Positions 1 through 13,576 of a stretch of 64,000 bases of DNA are shown one piece after another. The stretch is from Streptomyces violaceorubidus (GTDB lineage Bacteria; Actinomycetota; Actinomycetes; Streptomycetales; Streptomycetaceae). Numbering within the stretch: the first letter of the stretch is position 1; every line of letters begins with the position of its first letter. The stretch spans positions 82,859 through 146,858 of the forward strand of contig NZ_JODM01000012.1 in NCBI RefSeq assembly GCF_000717995.1, written 5' to 3'. Both the position numbers and the translations under genes were made by a program. A model generated the notes under the pieces. That model was not told where the DNA came from, did no database searches, and saw only the letters and a list, made by a program, of their open reading frames with translations.

Positions 1-488
1 ACCGGCACCAGCGTCAACGGCTCGGTGCCCTCGGTCAGCACCGCCCCCGACCGCGCCGCGAGGTCCTGCATGGCGGTGATCCCGGGCACGGTCTCCACGA
101 CGGCGCCCGGCACCAGCGCGCCGACGGTCTGCGCGAGATAGGTGAAGGTCGAGTACACGTTGGGATCGCCGATGGTCGCGAAGGCGACGGCGGCGTGCTC
201 CCGCAGCAGCCCGGCCACCCGCTCCCCGGCCACGTCCCAGGCCGCCTCGCGCCGTGCCCGGTCCGTCCGCTCGTTCAGCGCGAACACGACCCGTACGACC
301 TTCTCGCCGCCCACGTAGTGCAGCACGGTCGCCTCGGCGCGTCCCCGCTCACCCCCGTCGCTTCCGTCGGCCCCGCCCATCACCGGGACGACCACGACGT
401 CGGCGTCCCGCAGCGCGTTGACACCCTTCACGGTCACCAGCTCGGGGTCCCCCGGCCCGACCCCCACCCCGATCAGCCTGCTGCTCAT
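1..488 (-). CDS. cobI: Precorrin-2 C20-methyltransferase CobI (3' end beyond window)
   Basis: This is the N-terminal 162 residues of an SAM-dependent tetrapyrrole methyltransferase; the rest lies left of the window. Residues 7-16 read GVGVGPGDPE, the glycine-rich loop of the precorrin methyltransferase fold, followed by a GDPNVYSTF stretch and VPGITAMQDLAARSG, which is typical of the C20 enzymes CobI/CbiL. The family adds a methyl group to C20 of precorrin-2, an early step of corrin ring synthesis in the cytoplasm. The ATG overlaps the cobB stop codon as ATGA, so it is translationally coupled as the last visible gene of the cobalamin operon. CobI fits better than CobM or CobJ because of the GDPNVYSTF and VPGI context, but the substrate assignment is by resemblance. 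It could also be a CobI-CobJ fusion, which cannot be judged here. Confidence 0.88.
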   Translation of the reverse strand, partial: MSSRLIGVGVGPGDPELVTVKGVNALRDADVVVVPVMGGADGSDGGERGRAEATVLHYVGGEKVVRVVFALNERTDRARREAAWDVAGERVAGLLREHAAVAFATIGDPNVYSTFTYLAQTVGALVPGAVVETVPGITAMQDLAARSGAVLTEGTEPLTLVP

Positions 489-1855
489 GACGTCCGGCAC
501 CTCTCCACGAACCGACGGGCGACACCGGGCTCGGCCGCCCAGTGCGTGTGCAGATAGCTCGCGTGCACACCGCGCTCCACGAATCCCTCGACGCGCCGCT
601 CGGGCGCCCGCATCCCCCACGCCGGCGACGACCCGGCCCCCGGTTCCACGACCGTCCGGTGGAACTCGTGCCCCCGCAGCCGCGTCCCCGCGCCGGCCAG
701 CGCGCTGTCGGACACGGCCACGGCGTCCCGGTAGCCCAGCGTCAGCCGCTCCGACATCCGGGCGGCGGCGTCCAGCACCCCGCACATCGGCAACCCGTCC
801 AGCTCCCGGCACAGGTACAGCAGCCCCGCACACTCGGCGGCGACGGGAGCACCGGCGAGCGCCAGCTCGGCGACGGACTTGCGCAGCCCCTCGTTGGCGG
901 ACAGCTCGCAGGCGTACACCTCGGGGAACCCGCCCCCGATGACGAGCCCTCGGGTGCCCTCGGGCAGTTCCTCGTCCCGCAACGGGTCGAACGTGACGAC
1001 CTCGGCCCCGGCGGCGGCGAGCAGCTCGGTGTGCTCGGCGTAGGAGAACGTGAAGGCCGCGCCTCCCGCGACGGCAACGCGTGGCGTCGACTTCTTGACC
1101 GACCGGGTCGGGACGGGGGTCCAGGGGGCGGAGCCCTCCGGCAACGGCCCGGCAGCCCGCGCCAGCCCGACCAACGCCTCCAGGTCACACCCCGCGGCCA
1201 CCTGCGCACCCATCGCCGTCACGGCGTCCACCGCTTCCGGGCCCCGCTCGGCGACAGGCACCAGCCCCAGATGCCGCGACGGCACGTCGACCCGCGCGGT
1301 CCGCCGCAGAACCCCCAGCACCGGCACCCCGACGGAGTCCACCGCCTCCCGCAGCAACGCCTCGTGCCGGTCCGACGCGACCTTGTTCAGGATCACGCCG
1401 CCGATCCGCACCTCCGGGTCCCAGGACACGAACCCGTGCACCAGCGCCGCCACCGACCGCGACTGCGACGACGCGTCCACGACCAGCACCACCGGCGCCC
1501 GCAGCAGCTTCGCGACCTGCGCGGTGGACGCCAGCTCACCCTCCCCGGCAGCCCCGTCGTACAGGCCCATCACCCCCTCGACCACGGCGATGTCGCACCC
1601 GCGCGCCCCGTGCAGGAACAGCGGTCCGACCAGCTCGGTCCCGCACAGGTACGCGTCGAGGTTGCGCCCCACCCGTCCCGTGGCGAGCGCGTGGTAGCCG
1701 GGGTCGATGTAGTCCGGCCCGACCTTGTGCGGGGACACGGCGAGCCCGCGCCCGGCGAGCGCGGCCATCAGCCCGGTGGCGACGGTGGTCTTGCCGCTCC
1801 CGGACGAGGGCGCGGCGACGACCAGCCGAGGAACACCGGAATCCGGGGAGGTCAC
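485..1855 (-). CDS. cobB: Cobyrinate a,c-diamide synthase CobB
   Basis: This 456-residue glutamine-dependent amidotransferase amidates the a and c side chains of cobyrinic or hydrogenobyrinic acid using ATP and glutamine. The N-terminal half is a dethiobiotin-synthetase-like ATPase with the P-loop PSSGSGKTTVATG at residues 16-28. A type I glutaminase domain follows, with the nucleophile in AAECAGLLYLC near residue 340. The length is normal for the family. The GTG at 1855 overlaps the cobO stop as GTGA; a second in-frame GTG lies directly upstream at 1858. The open frame runs further upstream only as a shadow of cobO. The 3' end overlaps the cobI start by four bases. The gene belongs to the riboswitch-controlled cob operon. 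Confidence 0.95.
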   Translation of the reverse strand: MTSPDSGVPRLVVAAPSSGSGKTTVATGLMAALAGRGLAVSPHKVGPDYIDPGYHALATGRVGRNLDAYLCGTELVGPLFLHGARGCDIAVVEGVMGLYDGAAGEGELASTAQVAKLLRAPVVLVVDASSQSRSVAALVHGFVSWDPEVRIGGVILNKVASDRHEALLREAVDSVGVPVLGVLRRTARVDVPSRHLGLVPVAERGPEAVDAVTAMGAQVAAGCDLEALVGLARAAGPLPEGSAPWTPVPTRSVKKSTPRVAVAGGAAFTFSYAEHTELLAAAGAEVVTFDPLRDEELPEGTRGLVIGGGFPEVYACELSANEGLRKSVAELALAGAPVAAECAGLLYLCRELDGLPMCGVLDAAARMSERLTLGYRDAVAVSDSALAGAGTRLRGHEFHRTVVEPGAGSSPAWGMRAPERRVEGFVERGVHASYLHTHWAAEPGVARRFVERCRTS

Positions 1856-2451
1856 CACTCGATGCCCCTCTGCCCCTTCTGCCCCGCGTCCATCGGATGC
1901 TTGACCTTGGACATGTCGGTGACGAGGTCGGCGCACTCCACCAGCGCGGCGGGCGCGTTCCGCCCGGTGATCACCACGTGCTGGGTCCCCGGCCGCGCGC
2001 GCAGCACGGACACGACCTCGTCGGTGTCGACCCAACCCCAGTGCATCGGATAGGCGAACTCGTCCAGCACGTACAGCTTGTACGTCTCGGCGGCCAGGTC
2101 CCGCTTGACCTGCTCCCAGCCCTCCCGGGCCTTCTCCTCGTTGTCCAGCTGCGCGTCGCGCTGGACCCAGGACCAGCCCTCGCCCATCTTGTGCCAGTCG
2201 ACCGAGCCGCCCTCGCCGCTGGCGCCCAGCACCCGCAGGGCGTTCTCCTCGCCGACCTTCCACTTGGCCGACTTGACGAACTGGAACACCCCGATCGGCC
2301 ACCCCTGGTTCCAGGCGCGCAGCGCCAGCCCGAAGGCGGCGGTGGACTTGCCCTTCCCGACGCCCGTGTGCACCACGACCAGCGGACGGTTGCGCCGCTG
2401 ACGGGTCGTCAGCCCGTCGTCCGGTACGGCACTCGGCTTCCCCTGCGGCAT
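1852..2451 (-). CDS. cobO: Cob(I)yrinic acid a,c-diamide adenosyltransferase CobO
   Basis: This is a CobA/CobO/BtuR-type corrinoid adenosyltransferase of 199 residues, the usual length. It transfers the 5'-deoxyadenosyl group of ATP to the cobalt of reduced corrinoids, making the upper ligand of coenzyme B12. The P-loop TGVGKGKST is at residues 29-37 and is the family hallmark, followed by the VFQFVKSAKW and WVQRD segments and the acidic LDEFAYPMHWGW stretch. The ATG shares one base with the TAA stop of the chelatase gene upstream, and the 3' end overlaps cobB. Translational coupling in the cob operon is therefore likely. Confidence 0.96.
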   Translation of the reverse strand: MPQGKPSAVPDDGLTTRQRRNRPLVVVHTGVGKGKSTAAFGLALRAWNQGWPIGVFQFVKSAKWKVGEENALRVLGASGEGGSVDWHKMGEGWSWVQRDAQLDNEEKAREGWEQVKRDLAAETYKLYVLDEFAYPMHWGWVDTDEVVSVLRARPGTQHVVITGRNAPAALVECADLVTDMSKVKHPMDAGQKGQRGIEW

Positions 2452-4474
2452 TACGCGGCCCTCCCGCTGCCCGGCCTGCTGCCCTGCACGTCCTTCACGA
2501 GCCCGGCGATCGACTCCGCCCGCAGCTCGTCCAGCGTCACCGCCGTACCGCCCAGCTCACCCGCGAGCCGCCCGGCCAGCCCGAGCCGCACCGGCCCCGA
2601 CTCGCAGTCCACGACCACCGAAGCGGTGCCCTCGGCCGCGAACAGCCGCGCCGCACGCCCCGCCAGCGCCACGGGCTCCGGACCACCGGTCGCCCGCCCG
2701 TCCGTCACCACCACGACCAGCGCCCGCCGCGCCGGATCCCGCAGCCGCTCCACCCGCAGCACCTCGTGCGCCTTGAGCAGCCCGGCCGCGAGCGGCGTAC
2801 GCCCGCCCGTCGGCAGCGACTCCAGCCGCACCGCGGCCGCGTCCACCGACGAGGTCGGCGGCAGGGCGACCTCGGCGGCCGCACCCCGGAAGGTCACCAG
2901 CCCCACCTTGTCCCGCCGCTGGTACGCGTCCAGCAGCAGCGACAGCACGGCTCCCTTCACGGCGCCCATCCGCTGCCGCGCGGCCATCGACCCCGAGGCG
3001 TCGACGACGAAGAGGACGAGGTTGCCCTCGCGCCCCTCCCGCATCGCCTGCCGCAGATCGTCCCGGCGCACCACGAGACCGGGCCCGCTGCGCCCCCGCG
3101 CCCGCTGGTGCGGGGCGGCGGCCTGCACGGTGGCCGCCAGGTGCAGCTTGGTCAGCGCCCCCCTCGGCCGCCGGGCCCCGATGGTCCGCCCGTGCTCGGT
3201 CCGCGCCCGCGAACGGCGCCCGGCGGCACCCTCGCCGAGCCCCGGGACGCTGAGCACCTTGGTCCGGAACGGCTCGGCGGCACGCGCGGGAGACTGCTCA
3301 CCCGCACCACCCGCGCCGGCCTGCGGCTCACCGCCCTCCCCGGCCTCGGGTCGCGCGGCCGCGTCCCCCTCGCCCCGCGGCGCGTCGTCGGGCTCCGGCT
3401 GACCGCCGGGGCCGCCACCGGGACCGGGGTCCGGATCGTCGTCGCCGTCGCCGTCGCCCTCGTCCGGCCCGCCGAACTCCTCCAGCGTCTCGTCCAGCTT
3501 GTCCTCGTCCAGCCCCGGCGCGTCGAAGGGATTGCGCCGCCGCCGGTGGGGGAGCGCCAGCAGCGCCGCCTGCCGCACGTCCTCCGCGAGCACCTCCGTC
3601 CGCCCGGCCCACGCCGCCAGCGCGGTCGCCGTACGGGCCATCACGATGTCGGCCCGCATGCCGTCCACCTCGAAGGCCGCGCAGGTCGCCGCGATCTGCC
3701 GCAGCGCCCCGTCGCCCAGCCGCACCGACGGCAGCAGCTTGCGCGCCGCCACGATCCGCGCCCGTACGGCGGCCTCCTCGTCGGCCCAGCGCGCCGCGAA
3801 ACCCGCCGGGTCGTCGTCGTACGCCAGCCGGCGCCGTACGACCTCCACGCGCTGGTCGGGCTCGCGCGAGGCGGCGACCTCGACGGTGAGGCCGAAGCGG
3901 TCCAGCAACTGCGGGCGCAGCTCGCCCTCTTCGGGGTTCATGGTCCCGACCAGCAGGAACCGCGCGGCGTGCCGCACGGAGACGCCCTCGCGCTCGACGT
4001 AGGAGGCACCCATCGCGGCGGCGTCCAGCAACAGGTCCACCAGGTGGTCGTGGAGCAGGTTGACCTCGTCGACGTACAGGATCCCCCGGTGCGCGTCGGC
4101 CAGCAGTCCCGGCTCGAAGGCCTTGACGCCCTCCGCCAGCGCCCGCTCGATGTCGAGGGCGCCCACCAGCCGGTCCTCGGAGGCACCGACGGGCAGCTCG
4201 ACCATCCGCGCGGGGCGCGAGGCGAAGGCGCCCGGCTCGTGCGGGCCGTCCGGGCAGCCCGGGTCGGGAGAGTCGGGATCGCAGGAGAAACGGCACCCGG
4301 AGACGACGTCCACCTCCGGGAGCAGCGCCGACAGCGCCCGCACGGCGGTGGACTTGGCGGTGCCCTTCTCACCACGGACCAGCACACCGCCGACGGCCGG
4401 GGAGACGGCGTTCAGCAGCAGCGCGAGCCGCAGGTCGTCCTGACCCACGACGGCCGTGAACGGGAACGGGGTAC

Positions 4475-4478
<4 letters not shown>
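2451..4478 (-). CDS. Magnesium-chelatase-like fused ChlI/ChlD (BchI-BchD) cobaltochelatase subunit
   Basis: This 675-residue protein joins an AAA+ ATPase module to a VWA domain. Residues 36-44 are the Walker [10 protein letters not shown], and [10 protein letters not shown] is the Walker B. A long acidic, Gly/Pro-rich linker follows at roughly 345-430. The C-terminal VWA domain carries the MIDAS motif DASGSM near residue 497 and TDGRATGG further on. The family powers metal insertion into tetrapyrroles. In actinobacteria a fused I/D subunit next to cobN is thought to replace CobS and CobT in aerobic cobaltochelatase; that role is inferred from this placement. The GTG start overlaps the cobN stop as GTGA. 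The frame extends upstream within cobN but has no ribosome binding site there. Confidence 0.92.
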
Positions 4479-8124
<3,646 letters not shown>

Positions 8125-8128
<4 letters not shown>

Positions 8129-9633
8129 GCGGGCGCTCCCGGTGGGATGAAGGGCAGTCCTTGCGGCGCGCCGGACTCGATGAGCCGCCACAGCGCGTCG
8201 GTGTCCGCGTGGTGTTCGATCAGGTCGCCGAGCCGGTCGAGCTGCTCCTCGCGCAGCGCGGCGAACGACGTGTCGGGGGCCGGCACGAAGCGGCGGCCCG
8301 CGGCGGCGGCCACCTCGCGCAGGAACGCCCGCCGGAAGCCGTCCGACTCCAGCGAACCGTGCCAGTGGGTGCCCCAGGTCCGGCCGACCCGGCAGCCGTC
8401 CAGGAAGGGCTCCCCGCCGGTCGCCTCGGCGACCCCGTGGTGGATCTCGTACCCCTCGACACGCTCACCGAGGGCCTCGCCCACCGGCCGGGCGAGGGTC
8501 TTCTCGCGGGCGAACCGCACCCGCACGGGCAGCAGTCCGAGCCCGTCCACGTGACCGGCGCGGGACTCGACCTCGTCCTCGATGTGCTCGCCGAGGAGCT
8601 GGAAACCGCCGCAGACGCCGAGCACGGGCCGCTGCTCGGCGGCCCTGCGGGCGATCGCCTCCGCGAGCCCCCGCTCCCGCAGCCACCGAAGCGCCCGCAC
8701 CGTCCCGCGCGTTCCCGGCACGATCACCAGGTCCGCGTCGGCGAGTTCCTCCGGCCGGTCCACGAACCGCACCACGACCCCCGGCTCGGCGGCCAGGGCG
8801 TCCACGTCCGTGAAGTTGGACATCAGCGGGACCGCGCAGACCGCGACCCGCAGCACGTCCGCGCCGACCGGCGGGGCGACGACGGACTCCCGCACGGTGC
8901 CGCGCAGCGAGACGCGCAGCCCGTCCTCCTCGTCGATGCCGAGGCCGTGCCGGAAGGGCAGCACGCCGTACGTCCGCCGGCCGGTGAGCCCGTGCAGCAT
9001 GTCCAGGCCCGGCTCCAGCAGCGACACGTCACCGCGGAACTTGTTCACGAGGAACCCGGCGACCAGCGCCTGGTCCTCGGGCGCCAGCAGCGCCACCGTG
9101 CCGAAGAAGGAGGCGAAGACGCCCCCGCGGTCGATGTCGCCGACGACCAGGACCGGCAGTCCGGCACCCCGGGCGATCCCCATGTTCACGATGTCGGTGC
9201 GGCGCAGATTGATCTCGGCCGGGCTGCCCGCGCCCTCGCAGATCACCGCGTCGTAGGAGGCGCGGAGTTCGGCGAGCGAGTCGAGCACCGTGCCGAGCAG
9301 CCGCTGCTGACGCCCGCCGTGGTAGCCGCGCGCGCTCATCTCGCCGACGGGCCTGCCGAGCAGCACGACCTGGCTGCTGCGCTCCCCGCCGGGCTTGAGC
9401 AGCACGGGGTTCATGTGCGCGGTCGGCTCCACCCGGCAGGCCTGGGCCTGCATGGCCTGGGCCCGCCCGATCTCCGCGCCCTCGCGGGTCACGTACGAGT
9501 TGAGGGACATGTTCTGCGCCTTGAACGGCGCCACCTTCACGCCCTGCCGCACCAGCCAACGGCAGATCCCGGCGGTGACGACGCTCTTGCCGGCGTCGGA
9601 GGTGGTGCCGGCGACGAGCAGGCCACCGTTCAT
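8125..9633 (-). CDS. cobQ: Cobyric acid synthase CobQ
   Basis: This 502-residue amidotransferase amidates side chains b, d, e and g of adenosylcobyrinic acid a,c-diamide. The N-terminal ATPase domain opens with [18 protein letters not shown], the P-loop variant of CobQ/CbiP. The family segments [11 protein letters not shown] and [11 protein letters not shown] follow. The C-terminal glutaminase has its nucleophile in [10 protein letters not shown] near residue 337 and the [10 protein letters not shown] region. Its start codon overlaps the cobD stop as ATGA and its stop overlaps cobN, so it is an internal gene of the cob operon. The open frame extending upstream to 10464 is a shadow of cobD. 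Confidence 0.96.
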
Positions 9634-10595
9634 GACGTACGTCCCTTCCTGACGATGCCGCGCGCGAGCAGCCGTGCGCCCGCGCACACGCCCAGCGCCA
9701 GCCAGCCCACGCGCCGGGACAGCCGTACGGCCCGGTCGATGTCGCCGCAACCGGCCCGTACCGGGCGTCCCGCGGCGCCGTTGAGGACGGGCCGGTGCTC
9801 GACGCGCCCGCCGTAGGAGAGCGTCCCGCCGAGCCGCAGGCCCAGGGCGCCCGCGAACGAGGCCTCCACGGGCCCCGCGTTGGGGCTCGGATGCTGTGCG
9901 GCGTCCGCGCGCCAGGCCCCTGCGGCGCCCCGCGGATCGCCCCCGGCCACGGTGGTCAGGACGGCGGTGAGGCGGGCGCCCGGCCAGCCCACGAGATCGT
10001 CCAGGCGGGCGGAGGCCCAGCCGTAGCGGCGGTACCTGGGCGACTTGTGGCCGACCATGGCGTCCAGCGTGTTGACGGCCCGGAAGCCGAGCAGCCCGGG
10101 CACGCCCGCCACGGCGCCCCACACCAGGGCGCCCACGACCGCGTCCGAGGTGTTCTCCGCGACGGACTCCACGACGGCCCGGGCGATCCCGTCGGCGTCC
10201 AGCGCCTGCGGGTCCCGCCCGCACAGGTGCGGCAGCCGCGCCCGCGCCGCCTCGACGTCCCCGGCCTCCAGGGCCCGGCCGATCGCACCGGCCTCGCGGG
10301 CGAGCGAGGTGCCGCCGACCACGGCCCAGGTGGCCGCGCCGGTCAGCGCGACGCGGGCGGCGGGGGAGTGGCGTACGGCGTGCGTGGCGGCCGCACCGAG
10401 GGCGGCGGCGCCACCGGCGCACACACCGGTGTGCAGGGCGCCCCACCCCCGGTGGTCCCGCCACAGCACCCGTTCCACGGCGCCCGCGGCACGGCCGAAC
10501 GCGGCGACCGGGTGTCCGCGGCGAGGATCGCCGAGGAGCAGGTCACCGAGGAGGCCGGCGGCGGCGCCGTACGCGAAGACGCGTCCGGCAGGCAT
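9630..10595 (-). CDS. cobD: Adenosylcobinamide-phosphate synthase CobD/CbiB
   Basis: This 321-residue integral membrane protein of the CobD/CbiB family attaches aminopropanol (or its phosphate) to adenosylcobyric acid. The start [20 protein letters not shown] and the [13 protein letters not shown] motif are typical, as are [17 protein letters not shown] and the [20 protein letters not shown] region. Hydrophobic segments are spread through the protein. It is the first gene after the cobalamin riboswitch. No strong Shine-Dalgarno sequence lies before the ATG at 10595, and a 21-codon ORF (10673 to 10608, same frame, closed by TGA) lies between the riboswitch and this start. Coupled translation is therefore possible. 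Confidence 0.94.
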   Translation of the reverse strand: MPAGRVFAYGAAAGLLGDLLLGDPRRGHPVAAFGRAAGAVERVLWRDHRGWGALHTGVCAGGAAALGAAATHAVRHSPAARVALTGAATWAVVGGTSLAREAGAIGRALEAGDVEAARARLPHLCGRDPQALDADGIARAVVESVAENTSDAVVGALVWGAVAGVPGLLGFRAVNTLDAMVGHKSPRYRRYGWASARLDDLVGWPGARLTAVLTTVAGGDPRGAAGAWRADAAQHPSPNAGPVEASFAGALGLRLGGTLSYGGRVEHRPVLNGAAGRPVRAGCGDIDRAVRLSRRVGWLALGVCAGARLLARGIVRKGRTS

Positions 10596-10712
10596 GGGCT
10601 CAGCCGGTCACACGGTCGGGGAAGCACCTGGCACGGGGTGTCGAGCGGTGGCGGCAGCCGGGCATCGCGTCATGTCCTCACTCAGGGTGTCCACGCCCTG
10701 GTTCGAAGAGTC

Positions 10713-10808
10713 CGGCGGTGAGAGTTCCTGGCTCCCGGGGCTTCCTGTTCCCCGGTCACAGTGGCGGGACCGCGCCGGATTCGCACCGGGCTTCCTCTCC
10801 TGCCGCCG
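10713..10808 (-). promoter_or_regulatory. Cobalamin (AdoCbl) riboswitch
   Basis: Read on the minus strand, the leader contains the conserved core GGAAGCCCGGTGCGAATCC followed by CGGTCCCGCCACTGTGA, and then a B12-box-like GAGCCAGGAACTC. The flanking segments CGGCGG..GAGAG (10808 on) and CTCTC..CCGCCG (ending 10713) pair to close the aptamer. Together these are the hallmarks of the cobalamin riboswitch class. Downstream, CAGGG and CCCTG arms (10701-10684) could be part of an expression platform. When B12 binds, the family normally lowers expression of the genes behind it, here cobD to cobI. An inverted repeat, GTCAAC-N5-GTTGAC, lies just upstream at 10848-10864 and includes a TTGACG that could serve as a -35 element. 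Confidence 0.93.
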
Positions 10809-10922
10809 TAGATGGCCCCGGAAGTCCACCACGCCCCGCGAACACCCGTCAACCTGGCGTTGACCTGCGACGGGGGAGTGTGCGAAGGCCCACACACGAG
10901 TGGTGTGCGCCGGGCGCGCGAA

Positions 10923-10967
10923 GGGGCGGGGCGCGGAACGGTTCGAGTCCGTTCCACGCCCCGCCCC
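10923..10967 (-). terminator. Hairpin terminator downstream of the pit operon
   Basis: An 11-bp GC-only stem (GGGGCGGGGCG at 10923-10933 with its complement at 10957-10967) is extended, after one mismatch, by GGAAC/GTTCC and closed by an 11-base loop. It lies just past the small membrane gene ending at 10997 and before the cob riboswitch, so it would insulate the two minus-strand transcripts. There is no long T tract, as is common in Streptomyces. The loop GGTTCGAGTCC imitates a tRNA T-loop, but no tRNA is present. Confidence 0.75.
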
Positions 10968-10996
10968 GGCGTATACGCCCGTGGCCCGGGCGAGGC

Positions 10997-11218
10997 TCAG
11001 GCGACGATCAGATAGATCCCGTACGCCACCGCCGCCGTGCAGGCCGCGAAGCACGCGTACGCGCCGGTGACCGCGAGGGTCGCGGAGCCGCCCTCGGCGG
11101 TGGCCCGCTCCTGGCGGGAGAGGCCGACGATGCCGAGGGTGAACAGGCCCACCAGGGTCACCGTGACCACGAGGCTGACGCCGAAGACGGAGCCGAGGGC
11201 TGCCCAGTCGATGCTCAT
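10997..11218 (-). CDS. Small two-TM membrane protein downstream of pit
   Basis: This 73-residue protein has two hydrophobic segments, about residues 8-33 and 48-72, separated by a short charged loop containing RQERATAEGG. It sits 34 bp after the PiT phosphate transporter gene on the same strand and before a terminator, so the two are probably cotranscribed. I recognise no domain. Its conserved pairing with the phosphate transporter in streptomycetes (from memory) suggests an accessory role, which is inference only. The ATG follows GAAGCGAACCTCC, which holds no strong ribosome binding site. Confidence 0.8.
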   Translation of the reverse strand: MSIDWAALGSVFGVSLVVTVTLVGLFTLGIVGLSRQERATAEGGSATLAVTGAYACFAACTAAVAYGIYLIVA

Positions 11219-11252
11219 GGAGGTTCGCTTCCTTCGTACCCGGGACGCGGGC

Positions 11253-12515
<1,263 letters not shown>

Positions 12516-12739
12516 TTACCCAGGCAATCGTTCGAGGTCGTTGGCGCGACGAACGTAGGTAACCAGGGTGAACGGAAGATGAACTGAGCAGGGCATCACG
12601 GTGACCGGAAGCGGTGTCGGAGCGTCCCTCTGCGTGCCCGCTCCGGTGCTCTCCGGAGACGTCCCTGGCAGGATCACCGCGAGGCCGTTCGGCGACGGGA
12701 CGTGAGGGGCGCGCGGGCGCTCCGGAGGAGAGGCTGACT

Positions 12740-13462
12740 GTGACGCAATCGCGGGCTGGGACCACGGAGTCGGCCACGGAGTCGGCCACTGGCTCGGCCA
12801 CGGAGTCGGCCACCGACTCGGCCATGGAGTCGGCCTGGGGGGAACTCGTCGCGACGGCCCGGCGGACGGTGGCCGACGGGCTGGTCGTCGGCACCTCCGG
12901 CAACGTCTCGGTGCGCGTCGGCGACACGGTCCTGGTCACCCCGTCGGGTGTGCCCTACGACCGGCTGACCCCGGGCGACGCGACCGGCGTCGACCTGGCC
13001 GGACGGCGGGTGCTCGGCACGCTGGTCCCCACCAGCGAACTGCCCATGCACCTGGCCGTGTACCGCGCCGACCCCGGCGCCCGGGCCGTCGTCCACACCC
13101 ACGCCGTGCACGCGACCGCGGTCTCCCTGCTCGTCGACGAACTCCCGCCGGTGCACTACATGACCGCCGCGCTCGGCGGCCCCGTCCGGGTCGCCCGCTA
13201 CGCGGCCTACGGCACCGACGAACTCGCCCGCGCCATGCTCGACGCCCTCGCCGACCGCACCGGCTGCCTGCTCCGCAACCACGGCACGGTCACCTACGGC
13301 ACCTCCCTCGACCAGGCCTACGACCGCACCGCCCAGCTCGAGTGGATGTGCCGCCTCTGGCTGACCGCCTCCTCGGTGCCGGGCCACTCGCCGTCCCTGC
13401 TGACACCGGACCAGCTGGCGGAGGTGGCCGAACGCCTCCGGGGATACGGGCAGCACGGCTGA
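12740..13462 (+). CDS. Class II aldolase/adducin family protein (L-fuculose-phosphate aldolase-like)
   Basis: This 240-residue zinc-dependent aldolase-like protein has the family pattern SGNVSVRVGD (substrate phosphate binding), PTSELPMHL with the catalytic Glu, the zinc-binding HTHAVHATA, and NHGTVTYG supplying the third His. Enzymes of this fold cleave or epimerise phosphorylated sugars such as L-fuculose 1-phosphate; the substrate here is unknown. The GTG at 12740 follows GGAGGAG at 12724-12730. The first 30 residues include six four-residue units of the type (T/A)(E/G/D/M)SA, encoded by a 12-bp tandem repeat. An in-frame ATG at 12824 after the repeat is the alternative start and fits the family's N terminus better, but it lacks a good ribosome binding site. 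Confidence 0.88.
   Translation: MTQSRAGTTESATESATGSATESATDSAMESAWGELVATARRTVADGLVVGTSGNVSVRVGDTVLVTPSGVPYDRLTPGDATGVDLAGRRVLGTLVPTSELPMHLAVYRADPGARAVVHTHAVHATAVSLLVDELPPVHYMTAALGGPVRVARYAAYGTDELARAMLDALADRTGCLLRNHGTVTYGTSLDQAYDRTAQLEWMCRLWLTASSVPGHSPSLLTPDQLAEVAERLRGYGQHG
12764..12835 (+). repeat. Six-unit 12-bp tandem repeat in the aldolase N terminus
   Basis: Six consecutive 12-bp units of the form ACGGAGTCGGCC run head to tail. Units 1, 2 and 4 are identical, and units 3, 5 and 6 each differ at two or three positions. Because 12 is a multiple of three, copy-number change keeps the reading frame and only alters a Ser/Ala/Thr/Glu-rich N-terminal tail. Confidence 0.9.
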
Positions 13463-13576
13463 CGCGGGATGCGTGCCGGGCGGCTGCGCGGGTACCGGCC
13501 ACAGGACAGGAGGGTCTCGTCACCCCCCGTCACCCGTCCACTGGCCGCCCGAGGACTCCAGCAGGAGACTGGCCCC

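Noticed and set aside
10930..10967. tRNA-like T-loop GGTTCGAGTCC
   Set aside because: It is the loop of a strong GC terminator hairpin. No acceptor stem, D-arm or anticodon arm can be built around it.
12764..12835. CRISPR-like repeat
   Set aside because: The units are contiguous 12-mers without spacers and are in frame with a protein; no cas genes are nearby.
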